Translations under genes and position numbers: made by a program
Part shown: piece after piece, positions 50,061 to 62,580 of the stretch
Layout: every line of letters begins with the position of its first letter
Numbering within the stretch: position 1 is the first letter of the stretch
The notes under the pieces: model-generated
The model's input: the letters and a program-made list of their open reading frames with translations, nothing else
What the model was told of the DNA's origin: nothing
Database searches by the model: none
NCBI RefSeq assembly: GCF_040807025.1
Contig: NC_090942.1
Coordinates: forward strand, 192,318,247-192,382,246
DNA: 64,000 bases
Source of the DNA: Struthio camelus
Taxonomy: Eukaryota > Chordata > Aves > Struthioniformes > Struthionidae
Reading direction: 5' to 3'

Positions 50061-53000
50061 GCACCTCCTTCAGCTAAGACTTACTTATACTCTATGGTTA
50101 CTAACCTGGTTAGCTAGGTGTGAGCTGTACCTCAGGGTGTACACTGCAGAAAACTCCAGCACCTGTAAATTGCCCTATTCGTATTAATCCTTCAGCCGCT
50201 GCCTTTTATCTACTGCTGGGTGTGGGCACGTTCTTCATCAAGCTCCAAAAATACCACCTTCCTGAGCTTGTCTGCTCTCTCCTTACACACCCTGGGAGGT
50301 AAGTAAGGCTGCCCTTTACCCAGCAGACCCTCTGAGCAGGCTGCACAGACTCCCAAAAGCACACCCAAAGCTTTGGGCCGCCAACCAGGGGACAATCACT
50401 GCTCTCTCAGGCCAAGCACTCAGCAAGCTCGCCTGCCCCCGGGAGCCTCCACCGCTCTTCCTCCTGCCCCTCCTGAGCCAAACTGCTGTGCAAGCTGTCC
50501 CACTCCCTCAGCAAGGACACATACATGCTCTTTCAAGTTGCCTGTACAGATAGGACTCATTATTAAATGGATTGCCCACGGTTACTCCAGCGTGCTCTGG
50601 CGGTTTGCGGTGCCAGCCGCGTTCCCAGCCATCTGACGTGGCAGTGAAATGACTCAAGTTGAAGCCGGGTCGAGCCATAGGGCTGAGAGGTGTTATGTGA
50701 TCTCTATACTCCCTCATCTTCAATGCTGAAGTCCCTGGCCTCATTGGGCTCTGTGACACTCTCCTCGTGCCCCTCTGGGTTCAAGATATCTGCCTTCCAG
50801 GGAGCCCTCCATGTCATCTGTGCTATCAGCTCTCCACCTGGCTTGTGTACCCATGCATTTGCTAAGTCTCCTTTTCCCTTGAAAAAACTCCTCCTGGAGC
50901 GTTTCCTTCAGAGAAGTCTTTCAGTACCACTTAAGAGAGATTCCCATTTCAGATTGCTCTTTTTGCTCCCTCTCGTCTCTCAGAGGGGTGTTAGTTCTTA
51001 CTGCCAATCTCCCTTTTCACCCTGTAGATTTAATCTTCCACCTGAAACCCATTCTGTTCTTTCCCTACCCAGAGACAGGCTGGACACTCTTATTGAAAAC
51101 AAGGTTTGTTTCCTTTCCTTAGGTATGTAATACTTTCTGTTTATCTCGGAGCCATCTCCTGACCTTAGCTAGTTGGTGAACAGCTCCGGGCTTCAAGGAG
51201 GAGGAAAATTCTCCCCCTTTACTTTGTGGCTGCTTGAGATATTCCTGTCTGTAATGTATTTCTCACTTGACCTTACTTTCTACTTCAATCTATACGGAAA
51301 AACACAAATAGTACAAGCATGTACGTATAATTGCACAGGTCATTACTGGCCCTTGATTGAGGGCAGGCACGAGGATGATTACAGCTTTCAGGTGACTGAT
51401 TCCCAGCCTCTTTCTCTTAGACATCCCATAACAGCTTAAAAGCTTTGCTTGGATAGTCTGGAGAGTCTGAGTACCAGCTCTCTCACCACATCCAAGGATG
51501 CTGCATTTCCTCAATGCAGTGTAATTTCCTGGTTTCCTAAAGGTCTTTAGCTGGCATGAGAGATAAGGAACACAAAATAGCTTTAACGGTTGTTGTTAGC
51601 TGCATTACGCCTTCTAAAGAGCTTGACCAAAGCAACTTAGCTTCTGTGTCTATGGTACCTGTTAGCACTCTCCCCAGGAAGCTGAAGCTGAAGAGGGTTT
51701 TAATAAACTAAATTTTAATTGCTCCAATCCTATCCTTCAGCAGATAGTGTCAGGCTGTAAGACCTCACTGGTGGTGCTGAGCAGAGCTTCAAATTTGCAC
51801 ATGCTCCAAGTTCTTCATCTTTGTTTGACTCCTTTCTCTCATAGGTTTGAGAGAGAGTCGTGTTTGGTGGCTCACTCAAAAGAAACACTTCAACAGGCAG
51901 CTGATTTCTTCACTAATAATTTTTTGTTGTGTTTTGAAGTTTCTTAAGGCAAGTATGCATGGACCACAGCAAAACACAATCAAAAGGGCTCTTCTCTTTG
52001 CAGTATCTTGGGCTATGATGTGTCCCTGAAAAATGGGAAGAGCAGCTTTACTCAGAAGAAAAGCTGATTCCTGAGTCCCTGTGGAAAACTTCCGTGTTAG
52101 CCAGTTGCTTTGTGTGGAAAACCAAAACCATGCAAAACTCCTCAGATTGGAAAAGGATTTGTTGTTAGGATATGTACCTGGTCTCTCTCCTCCGCAGGGG
52201 CAAAGGATCTTAAAAGAGCAGGAATTTCCCTTAGGAGTACTTTATTTATTGAGGCTGAGGCGTTGTTGAGCACCGATATCCAGGTTGTCCAGTTCCAATC
52301 TTCAGCACCCATAAGCTTAATAGATATTATTATATTTGTTTTCCGGAGGGATGATTTCAGGCACTGCAGGGACGTACGTCTGTGTGACTGAAAGTCCACA
52401 CTTCCCCGTCTACCGCGCTCCCATCTCACGATGGGGGGGTAAGTCCTGCTCCTGGGAAACCCAGCCCAGAGGGATTGCTCTTCCCACGCTCCTTCTCACA
52501 GTGGGGCCACTCCAGTTGCTGGACAAAAGGCCACTGCTGGGACACATCTGGTTGCAATATTCAGGGATCCAGATGGACTCTGAGACACAGCCCTGCAGAT
52601 AACATGGGCACACCTGAACGTAGCGTGGGCTCCCACAGCACAGGGAGAGGCTTGAGTTCACAAATTAGCTTCTTTTTACAACCACGCTGGGAACACCAGT
52701 GTTGCCAGCACCGCAGTTGGTACAGAGGAGCCCAGGGGACCCAAATCTAGAGCCCCCTAGTAAGACTCCACCTGCACAAATAAATGCATTTCAAATTCAT
52801 TTAAAATTGTTAAGGCAATGAGGTTCAGAACAAGAGATACACAAAGTCACATACCTTTGGCCGGTTATCACTATCACTGGGGCAAATGACAAGCTGCTTT
52901 TTCACACACATAAAATTTTCTTACTGCTCTATTTTCTAGGCTAAAATTTTCCATGCCGCATTCCTGGAATATGCTGGCAGATGTGGAGAGGGGATTGCTT

Positions 53001-54046
53001 TCCCACTACTAAACAAGCAACAGTTCTGAAACCTTCCTCTTAAAGTACCAGTAGTTGCAGGTGAGCTGAGAAGAGAAATCTGGAATTTTGCAAGGAAATT
53101 GACTCTAATGAGAAAAAATATATTATTCTTAGTGTTTCAGTGATCAGTGTTTTTGGTTTGATTGAGCTATGGTCTCATGGGAGGAGAAAATATCGCTCTG
53201 CGTGAGCCCATTTTCTCAGAGACCCTTTTCAATTGGGCTGCTAACACGGGCCACGGTGTGCGTAGATGGCCATCTGATTTAGAGCAATTGAGAATAAAAA
53301 AAGTTATAAAAGCAGGAAATGAGGCAAGGGTTCCACAGAAAGAGACAGAAAACTATCAGAAAATAAAAGGAAAGAAGAAATGCTGTGTAAGGAGAAGGGA
53401 ATTTAAAAAAGGAGCCATGTATAACTAGCACAGTATTTATACAGCGTTTAAGGTAAAAATGTCCTTAATTTATGCTTATGAAAGTACATCAGAATGCTTT
53501 CAGTATTGTCAGGAGAGTTCAACAACATCCTGTCAACAACGGAAAGCACCAGAAGAATTTCACTAGTCCCAATAGGCAAAAGCAATTCTTTCGGCTTTTC
53601 ATCCTAATTTGAAACACAAACTTACTAGCAGATGGTGCCTAATTTTCTGACCAGCTTTTGATATTTCCAGGGCCGGTAACTACTGACTCAGAATCTCTCT
53701 GTTACAAAATGACTGACAATAAGTTGGCTTATTTTGCACAGAGATGCTCACAAAACTGCCATTAAAACACATGTGTAAGATTCAGCTTCAAAGGACAGCA
53801 CTTACCTAGTTTGAGACACCTACCAGCTGCTCTAGCAGCCAAACCATTTAGAGCTTCCTCGGCGTTCTACATTTTGAAAGTGTCATGCACACATTTTGAG
53901 ATGTGTGTTTATTGGGACATCACAAGTGATTACTCGTTTAACCAGCCTTTATTTTCCACTGCTCTCTGCCGCTTGTCACTTTTGCACTCGGTGAAGTAGT
54001 CAAGGTGGTGAATTTCCTGCATGGGCTGTAATCCAACACTCACAAT
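50061..54046. other. upstream intron or intergenic DNA, no exon identified
   Basis: About 4 kb between the old LINE and the receptor exon. A C/T-rich segment spans roughly 50690-51120 and holds a 146-codon frame with no domain. No 5' non-coding exon could be recognised, although at least one must exist upstream of the splice acceptor at 54066-54067. Confidence 0.45.
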
Positions 54047-54067
54047 TACTTCTTTTTACTTTATCAG
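54047..54067 (+). other. splice acceptor before the CYSLTR2 coding exon
   Basis: A pyrimidine-rich tract (ACTTCTTTTTACTTTATCAG) ends in AG at 54066-54067. It leaves a 26-base 5' untranslated segment before the ATG at 54094. This matches the known arrangement of CYSLTR receptors, in which the whole coding sequence sits in the last exon behind non-coding exons. No transcript data were available, so the site is predicted from sequence only. Confidence 0.7.
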
Positions 54068-54093
54068 AAAGACCGAGGGCCCTACTCTAGACT

Positions 54094-55026
54094 ATGAATA
54101 TTTCCAAGATGGTGTTAAATGACAGCTTCACTAACAGCTCATCCAACTGCACGATTGATGGCTTCAAGCAAGCTGTTTATCCTGCCACGTATCTCATTAT
54201 CTTTTCCCTGGGAGTTGTTGGAAACAGCTTCTCCATATATGTCTTCTTCCAGCCTTCCCAGAGAAAGACTTCAGTAAACATCTACATGCAGAACTTGGCC
54301 ATTTCAGATCTCATGTTTGTGAGTACTTTGCCCTTTCGGGCCACCTATTTTCTGTTAGGATCGCGCTGGATATTTGGTGAAATCCTTTGCAGGATCATGA
54401 CTTACAGCTTGTACGTTAACATGTACTGCAGCATTTATTTTCTCACCGTGCTGAGCGTGGTTCGTTTTATAGCCATCGTCTACCCGTTCAAGCACTGGAA
54501 AGTAACTAACGCTAGGTATGGCAGGATAACATGCACAGTGATATGGGTCTTTGTGCTGACAGCCTCCAGCCCGCTGTTAAGCAAAGAAATTGCTGGGTAC
54601 AGCCACTCAGCCAAGTGCTTGGACCTCCACCCAGACAGCACACTCAGGCTCTTCCTGATGAACAATGTCGTCCTTGTGGTGGGCTTCATCCTGCCGTTCT
54701 GCACAATTATCATCTGCTACGTCTTTGCCATCAGAGTGCTGCTCAAGACCGGGACTCCTCATCAAAAAAAGACGGTCTGTCACAAGAAGGCACTGTCGAC
54801 CATCATCATCACTCTGATCCTGTTCCTCCTGTGCTTCCTACCATATCACATACTGCGAACTGTGCACCTGAGGCACAGTGAGTGCCACCAGGACAACCTG
54901 CCTTTGCACAAAGCGGTGGTGATCACTCTCTGCCTCGCCGCCATGAACAGTTGTCTCGATCCTGTGCTCTATTACTTTGCTGCTGAAAATTTCAAAGCAC
55001 GAATCAGAAGTTTATACCGCAGGTAG
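54094..55026 (+). CDS. CYSLTR2: cysteinyl leukotriene receptor 2 (class A GPCR)
   Basis: This is a plasma membrane receptor for LTC4/LTD4-type leukotrienes that signals mainly through Gq and calcium in leukocytes and endothelium (family knowledge). The 310-residue, intronless frame has seven membrane segments near residues 30-54, 63-88, 98-130, 145-165, 185-217, 234-259 and 272-297. Visible marks are N44 (GVVGN), D72 (LAISD), C99 and C175 for the conserved disulfide, R124 in SVVRF (the DRY position), P201, FLPYH at 249-252 and DPVLYY at 289-294. N-glycosylation sequons start at N2, N9, N14 and N18. SLYVNMYCSIYFLTVLSVVR and NCTIDGF closely match mammalian CYSLTR2 rather than CYSLTR1. The first ATG is used here; M6 (54109) has a stronger start context (AAGATGG). 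The protein stops right after helix 8, about 30 residues earlier than human CYSLTR2, and its NPxxY position is DPxxY. Confidence 0.93.
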   Translation: MNISKMVLNDSFTNSSSNCTIDGFKQAVYPATYLIIFSLGVVGNSFSIYVFFQPSQRKTSVNIYMQNLAISDLMFVSTLPFRATYFLLGSRWIFGEILCRIMTYSLYVNMYCSIYFLTVLSVVRFIAIVYPFKHWKVTNARYGRITCTVIWVFVLTASSPLLSKEIAGYSHSAKCLDLHPDSTLRLFLMNNVVLVVGFILPFCTIIICYVFAIRVLLKTGTPHQKKTVCHKKALSTIIITLILFLLCFLPYHILRTVHLRHSECHQDNLPLHKAVVITLCLAAMNSCLDPVLYYFAAENFKARIRSLYRR

Positions 55027-55091
55027 CTGATTCAGAATTGCAAAATTACATATATGCATTCCTGATAGGACATCTAGACTGTGTCCAAACA

Positions 55092-55097
55092 ATTAAA
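55092..55097 (+). terminator. possible proximal poly(A) signal (ATTAAA)
   Basis: ATTAAA lies 66 bases after the stop codon of CYSLTR2. It is a common variant hexamer, and chance occurrence is frequent in AT-leaning DNA, so this is only a candidate. It would give a very short 3' UTR. Confidence 0.2.
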
Positions 55098-56439
55098 GAC
55101 AAGAGGCCTCGTGGTGCTAGCCAGCCTGTAGCCACATAGCTCAATGCTAGGCTCAGATGGAGAAAAAGCATCTTGGAGAGAGCTTGTTGGAGATGTCCAA
55201 AACCAAGACAGGAGCTCACTAACATTAAGCAGTGTGGATGATCAGAGGTCAGGTGCCTGGGCAAAGTCCCTGGTCCTCTTTTATTTAGCATTGTAGATAT
55301 GCCTCCACTGTTCACCCTTGCCAAGGCAAGGGACTGAAAGAGCGGTGTTCTTTTCTCAGTGTTGTCACTAATTTGCCTTGTTACCAGAGTATTTCATTTC
55401 ACCTGTGATTTGAAGGGAAACTGTTCACCTAACTATCATAGTGTCCTTGAGCTCCATTTCCCTGCATGTGTAGAAGTGCACATTTCGGATGCGCTGATAC
55501 CCAACAGCTTCACGGTGCCTTGTCAGTTCTCTGTGCAAACATTGTCCAAAGGTTTGCCTATAACAGAAATATAAAGCATTACTGATATTTTCTGCTGAGG
55601 CTGACTTACAAAGCAGGCAGAGAGCCAAACAGGACCTGGCACTGGCTCAAGCTATTCAGAAAGTATTAGCACTTCTAGGTTTTACACTCCCAGGTATTTC
55701 GTTTAATATTTCACTGACTATCAAGCCAAACAATGATTTCAAGCAAACAATTTCAGTATTGCAATGATATAAGTAATGTGACCATTGAAAGCAAGGGTAG
55801 GATGCTGGCTCGCATGCGCGGAGCTGACCCTGCCTCGCTTTGGGTGCTCTCTGATCCCTTTAAGACCATTGCAAAACTTATTTTCCTGCTCAGTGTTGCC
55901 TATGCTTTCCTGAAATCTGTGCAGTTGAGGTTAGGCAGCTCAGTCCATATGCAGGGATGCACAGCCAGATTTTAAAAATATTTAGGCTCAGACAGGTAGC
56001 TAGTAGGACATTTGGCAGTGCAGCCTTAGGGGGTGGTTTCCAGTCTGACAACAAACTGCTGGCAAAAGAGGTGTCCCTAATCCCTCACCTCCTGCCTGCT
56101 CCAAGCAGAAAACTGTTCCCTTTTTCAGAAGATTAAACTACCAGTTGCTCTGCACTGCCTGACATCGAGCAGGACCAATGCAGCAGGAAAACCACGTAGC
56201 CAGGAGCAGGAGGAAAGATGGGTGGCAGAGAAGAAGGAGGAGCACTGTTTTAGAAAGTAGTGGGGAGCTCCACATACACAGGCTTTGGAAATTTGGAAAA
56301 TCTTTGGAAAAATCTGCATTTTTAAGCCCCTGAATATTTTCTAAAATGCACGTCCAACAAATCAGGCCACTTGCAATTGTGTGCACTCTGGGTCCAAATT
56401 CAGTTTGACCTTTTTTTTTTTAAGTCACCTCCTTTTCTA

Positions 56440-56445
56440 AATAAA
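56440..56445 (+). terminator. possible poly(A) signal (AATAAA)
   Basis: This is the first canonical AATAAA that I find after the CYSLTR2 stop, about 1.4 kb downstream. Further AATAAA hexamers occur at 58873, 59368 and 59463, so transcript ends as far as about 59.5 kb are also possible. Confidence 0.25.
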
Positions 56446-59400
56446 ACCATGCCTGGATTTTTTAGCTTGGAAGATTTGTCACATTTGTGAGGAAAATGTC
56501 CTGTCTCATAGAAAGATTTGATACAACACTGAAAGATTTCCCTCCCCGTGGAAATCCTCCTGAAGAAGGTTTCTCTCAGTGAAGATACTTTCTCAGTGCT
56601 CTGAACTTTTTTTCTGAACTCTATAAGGTGAGGTTTACTATTCTCAAACCAAAATAACTGCAAGCAGCTAATTTCAGCTCTGTATGAAATACAAGGAAAA
56701 CGAATCATTGCTGGCCAGATGGAAAAGTACTCAACGTATCAATGGGAAAGTCTCATTTTTCTTGGCTACCTAAGGGTTAGCTTCAGTTGAAGAGTCAATC
56801 TGTTTCACTCATTTTATGCTTTGATATAAGCACAGATTGTATAATAAGTCTTCACTAATGTTTATTTTCCAAATCATTGTTTCAGGAATTTGATAGGCTT
56901 ATTTTATGTGTCCAGAAGCAGACCTGAGGCCTCATCTGCTGATGCCATGTTAGCTCATGGAGTGCTTGGTCCCATGCTATTGAAAAAAAGATAATATTAC
57001 CATTAGTTTGCCACAGGAATGGGATCAGGATGGTATCTGGTGCAGAGAGGTAGTGCACAAATGACTGGAAGGAAGGGAGCAAGCTCTTTTTCCATGGTTT
57101 TCTCCTATCAGGAGTAATCCTGAACAGGGACGAGTGACAACCTTGGAGCCTTTGACAAGATACTATACACTTTACTATCAGGAAATGATAAAAATAAGAG
57201 GTGGTTATCCACAGTTTAATTGCACTAGAATGTATTCATTTCTGTGTCCATCCAAATGCACCCTCTTATCAGAGAGTTTGGCATCTAAAGGACAAATATA
57301 TCCCACGTATAAGGTCACACCTTTTGTATAGACCACGCCACAACTTTGTTAGCAATCGAATTAACTGTCAAGAACATGTTCCGATAAACTAGATTTGCTA
57401 GTTCTTGAAGTTATATTTTTATTGATTGCACAACTAACAAGGAATCTCCTTGGAGAGCAGGCAAAGAAGGGCCAAGACAGAGCTGCTGCATTTCCCTAAG
57501 TGGACTAGCCTTTCACTTGAGAGCAATGTCTTGGAGGGAGAAACAGCATCCTGCTGTCTTCCTGACTTTATCAGGAAAATAGTAGAGAACATCAAAAATT
57601 GGGGTGCAGATAAAATAATTTTTTTCTTTAGTTGCCAAAGGATTTTAAACCACCCTTATTAGGGATCCTCATATCCAGCTATAACAGCGTTTGAGTAACA
57701 TGCCACACTTGTATTTACTGCCATTCCTCCATTTGGTATCTCTGTACGTCTCCACTCACTGACTGAACAAAATGTTCTCTACTGTGGCATATCATAGTAA
57801 AAAGTGTAGTAAAAAAAGACACCATATTTATCCCCCAAAATAACTCCTGACAGTTAAATTACTGGCAATGCCTCCAGGTCCCTCAAGGGACCACCTACCC
57901 TTAAAAACTATTTTGATATGTTTCTCAATTTTCCAGGAGAAAGAATCTAAGAACAGCGCTGCACCTACAAAGTTAAAGCAACAGGAAACTTTTCAGCTGA
58001 AAGCTGCACCAGAAACAAAGACAGATTTTTGACTGCCTCCCGAACCATTTGACCTGCGGCACAAGGAAAGGCTGCTCTTCACACTTGCTGCGCAGCCCTG
58101 GCTCAGGGCCACGTGTGCCTGACACTGCAGCATGGCAGCCAGCTGGGGACCAACACATGCCTGGGGAACGTGGACCCATCACCGCCTCCCACTTCACCTC
58201 TTCTCCAGGCGTGACCCTGGGCCCTCCCGCAGGACAGAATTGCTGCTCGCTGTTTTATAAAAGAGCCTTTCATATACATAAAAAAAGAAAGCGTTACAGA
58301 TCAGAAGACCAAAAAAAAAAAGTTGAGGATAAATGTTACTCTGCAACTAGTCAGCGGCAAAGAAAAGTCTTTCACAGAAGACTGATGCAGATGGGAAGAG
58401 AATCACTGAACAAGATGGTTTTCTCTGATATGGACTAAAGAATTTTATTGTAACTACTAGAGTATGTATAACATATTGATAATATATGCAGTATGTGTAT
58501 CTTTTCTAATATTGTTTTATATATATATTTACGTGTAATGTACTATTATATTATAAGCAATGTGTTTTCCCGGGTAACTTTCATGTTCATGATGTAACCT
58601 CTGCCTTCCTCCTCACACATCCTGTTACCATGGCTTTTATTTTGCTTAAGCTCCTAAAGGTGTCTGGGGAAATGTTTCATTACTCAGTGCTTCCTTCTGA
58701 GATGCATGTTCCTCTGTGCTGCAACAGCAGGTTGTGCTGCCAGCAAAGCAGACACCGAACTTTTCCCCGTGCCTTAGGGCTGCTGCTTGTCTTGCTCCTT
58801 TGGGATGGACAAGTTAGAAATGACCTTCTGCCCCTCCAGCTGATGAGCATGGAAATAAGATCTGTCCAGAATAATAAAATGTAGTCAAAGTCAGGAGAAG
58901 TCAGATGCTATTTCAACAGTGACTCCATCCATGGACTAATGCTTTGATTTCCTGTGTGGTATGAGTGAGATTAAATGAGAGTCTCTTTGAAAGACAGGGG
59001 AAATGAAGAGCCAGTGTAGACTCCAGCAGAGAGTCCCCTCTTGCCCAAGGTGCTTCAGCTTTCCATCCTGGGCTAACTGTGACGCGCCACGCGATACCGC
59101 TGTCCCCACGCAGATGCGCAGTCCAGGCCCCCACACAGTGTGCCATGTCTATACAGGAATCTTACTGGACATCTGCAAAGAAAGCAGTATATTTAATTGC
59201 ATGCAGCTGATGTTACGTAGGTGCATCTGTTCGTCCACGAGTCAAAAGTTTAAGGAAGCCAAAGAAATTACACGGTTTCCTTTGTCCCAAAGTCCCTTTT
59301 TGCCTTTCAGGAAAACTGGTCTGATTTCTACCACCACTTCCCCTCTCTTTGATTTTACAGCTGAATGAATAAAGCTGACTAATGCTGGAGCCAAAATCTG

Positions 59401-62371
59401 GTCATCAAGTCACATTCCTGCTCACGTGAACAAAATGTGAGCCTTTATTTCTGAAGCTGAGAAATAAAGCTGTGGACCTTGATCCACAACCTGCATCACC
59501 ATAAGTAGGGCTTGAATGCTTGGAGTGGTAGTTGGCAGACAAATACTTAATCACATTTGCTGTCCTCATTTCCCAACGTTAAGCAAGTTAATTGTTTGCC
59601 AGTAATATGTATTCCTCTAAGCAACTGTGTAGATGCAGCTGGAGAAGATTCGCTCAGCAATGCGCTGTGTTTCCTAACATACAAAATGTTGATAAAGAAA
59701 ATCCTTGAAGAGAAGCACTCTGCACAGATGTTTCTTAAATTTTTGCCAGCATTTCCATTCTGGAAATAATTTTGGGTGACCTCCCACTGCAAGTCTCCCT
59801 GCCTGTTTCTTAGGACGTGTTTTAAATGGTGGGTTACAGAAGCTAATAACGAAACACATGAAACAGGGAGTCAGCCCTGCCCTTGGAAAGCACTGTCAGC
59901 TCCCATTTCTCAGCTTTCTGATGTAGTTATGGCCTGGCCATGCAATGATTTTGGTATGAAGCTCACAAAGGCGGAAAGTCTGTTGTCCTGGCAGCCTGCC
60001 CCCAGGCCCCTTCTGAGGCCCAGAAAGCCCTCCACAGCAGAGAAATCCCTGCGTGTGTTTGGCTTCTCCTTGCAACTGTCCTCTGAGCAGTTTCAGGAAA
60101 AATTTTTTTGAGTGCTTTGCTTGTTGCTGAGATACGGCTTGCTCACTGCAAGTTAGCTTCTTTTTTTTTTTTCTTGGCAACTACAGGGACAAACAACCCA
60201 CGGAGACTGAGAAAAATAATCCAGCCCAAGAGCCATCATACATTTTCTGAAAACTTTTGTTACTCCACTTGGAGCAGTCTCTTCTGGTGGTCCTTCACCG
60301 CTCAAAGAGAACATATAAAGCCAAGTCAGAAATGTGAATATGCTCTAAAAAACAGTACTCTCAGATTTTTTTTTTCTTTAATTTTGAATCACACCAAACA
60401 CAGCCATTGATGACATTGAACCCAGCCAGTCCACACCACACTAGATATAGGCTACAGCTAAGCAGGGAGAAATCCCTTTATAAAGCCGATGGGAGCAGCA
60501 CGGGCACACGCAGCTTCTCCTCCTCCTGAAGTGGAGGTGGTGTACGGAGGACATGAATCGGTTCTGCATCTTTCACAGATAAGCGGTTGCTTCGGCGGTC
60601 TGCGCTTCTCACTACGAGTGCTCTCTTTGGCTGTACGTGTCCATGGACCTTCTCATTTCCTGGGCACATTCCAGCTATGCCTGACTCCATGCCAGCACAA
60701 ACCCAGCCTGTTCATCAGCCTTCCACATACCCTTGGGTGCTGGTTGCCACAGAAAGGAAACCAGGTGCAGAGACCAGGTGGGAAAGACAGGCTCCAGCAG
60801 GTCTCCAGCCTGAAGGACAGAGGGAGCACACCCATGTGGCACTGAGTTGTTAATAGCAGCTACAATGCAAGACTGGCCTCTCCCCAATTCCCTTCCCGCT
60901 TCAGATTTTTAATTGCACTTAGGCAGAGCTTTAAGCTTAAATTAGCTGGGCTATGTAGCTACAGATTGCCCTGGGAAGGGTAAGGGCATAAGGGCAGACA
61001 TCCCAGTTGGGGATGGCATAGAAGAACACGTTGTTGCACAGCCTTTCTGAGAAGGATGGGGTGGTAAAGCCAATGCTCACAGACTGAGAAGCTGTTGTCC
61101 ACCTGTAGGCCCTTTTCCAGCGTCACGGTCTCTCATTTTATCCTTTACATTCAGGGCCATCACCATACCTCAAACAGTAGCTCATGTTCTCACACAGAGA
61201 ACCTATCTACATCCTGCAAGGAGCAGGATGAGCTCAGGGTCTACCACCATGGTCTGTGGTGGCTCCTCACTATTTTCCTCCTGTCTGATCTAGGGCTTGC
61301 ATGCCCATCTTTCAGGATAAATGTGGAACTTTTCAGGACCTGGTTCACAATCAGCAAAGCTCAGCAGTACTCAAGGACATGACACAGGCAGCCTGGAAAT
61401 GGGGACAGCAAGGTCTGCTTTGGGCTGTGCTATGGGAGGGGATAAATGTGGAAATGCAAAACTTTTCTCAGGGTGCCCATTCCAGTGAAGCACTTTACCC
61501 TGGCAAGAGCCAAAAAATGTTATTGTTGTCCACAAAAAAATTATCTTGGGCTTCTCCAAATCCACAAGCAAAGAGCAGGCCCTCACAGCCACCACCCACC
61601 ACAAAGCTCTCCTAGGACCCTGAGGCAAAGCAGCACTGCAGAAGTCCGTGGACTGGAGGAAGTCTGTGGGACACTCCTAGCCCATCCTGGCCTGCTCCAG
61701 CATCAGGGCCACCAGTGTGCTGAGTCAAGGACAGGTAGCATTTGGAAAAGTCTTTCTAACCACCACTCTGCAAGTAAGACACTTTCTCCCGGATAAACCA
61801 GCAGAAAGTTTCCACTCCCACAGTAAACTATACTCTATCTAAGGATTGGGCTCATGAGGGAACACGGCTTTGGAGACAGTTCAAGACATGCTGGCAAAGG
61901 CTTTATACCTGGTCAGAAAAGAAGGAGCAAGGATGATGGTCATTCCTGGAGCCCCTGAGCAGCAATCAGGATCTTCAGAGAGCCAAGACACCCTCAATCC
62001 CACCCCTCCCCCCTGCCACCCAGAAAACAGGCATTGGACAGCTTCAGCCCAGTGAGATAGACAAGATCTCTCTCTCTTTCTTGCTCCTGGCCTTGGCAGC
62101 CCAATGGATGGTGAACTGGGGGGACGCTTTTCAGCAAAGAGTGATGAATGCCGATTTTAAGAAGTACCCAGCAGGGTGTTTCACAAAGGACCGGGATCAC
62201 GTGGTAAAGAAATGCCAACAGTTGGAGGAATAATGACAGAAACTTTCTCAGAAAATGTCAAGTAAAAGCAAGGAAATTCTGAAATCATTTCCAAGAACCG
62301 ATACTCATGGCAACATCTCCATTTCAGAAATACATTTGGTTTGAGAGACTCTGCCAGAAAGGAGCCTTAGA

Positions 62372-62580
62372 AGTTTTTGCTGTGAGGGTGACAGAGCACT
62401 GGAACAGGTTGCCCAGAGAGGTTGTCAGGAGTCTCCTTCCCTGGAGACATTCAAAACCCGCCTGGACGCGATCCTGGGAAATATGCTCTAGAGGACCCTG
62501 CTTGAGCAGGGGGGTTGGACTGGATGACCTCCAGAGGCCCCTTCCAACCTCAACCATTCTGTGATTCTGTGATTCTGTGA
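62372..62580 (+). mobile_element. CR1 LINE 3' end fragment
   Basis: It encodes the last part of the CR1 reverse transcriptase frame (EHWNRLPREVV, about 62397) followed by the 3' untranslated end. TTGAGCAGGGGGGTTGGACT is followed by 'cttccaacctcaaccattctgtg'. It closes with three ATTCTGTG units at 62556-62580, the diagnostic avian CR1 terminus. Its 3' end closely resembles that of the copy ending at 24272, so the two probably belong to related subfamilies. The 5' boundary is approximate. Confidence 0.93.

Larger units (their letters stand above)
55027..62371. other. downstream flank, 3' UTR and intergenic DNA
   Basis: The proximal part should include the receptor's 3' untranslated region, whose length I cannot fix. 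Candidate poly(A) signals are listed separately. Frames up to 129 codons (58049-58438) show no domain. Small CpG clusters occur at about 59083-59120 and 60480-60640. No further exon, RNA gene or mobile element is supported up to the CR1 tail. Confidence 0.45.

Noticed and set aside
54531-54881. 116-codon frame inside the receptor exon
   Set aside because: It lies in an alternate frame of the CYSLTR2 coding sequence, which fully explains the open stretch.
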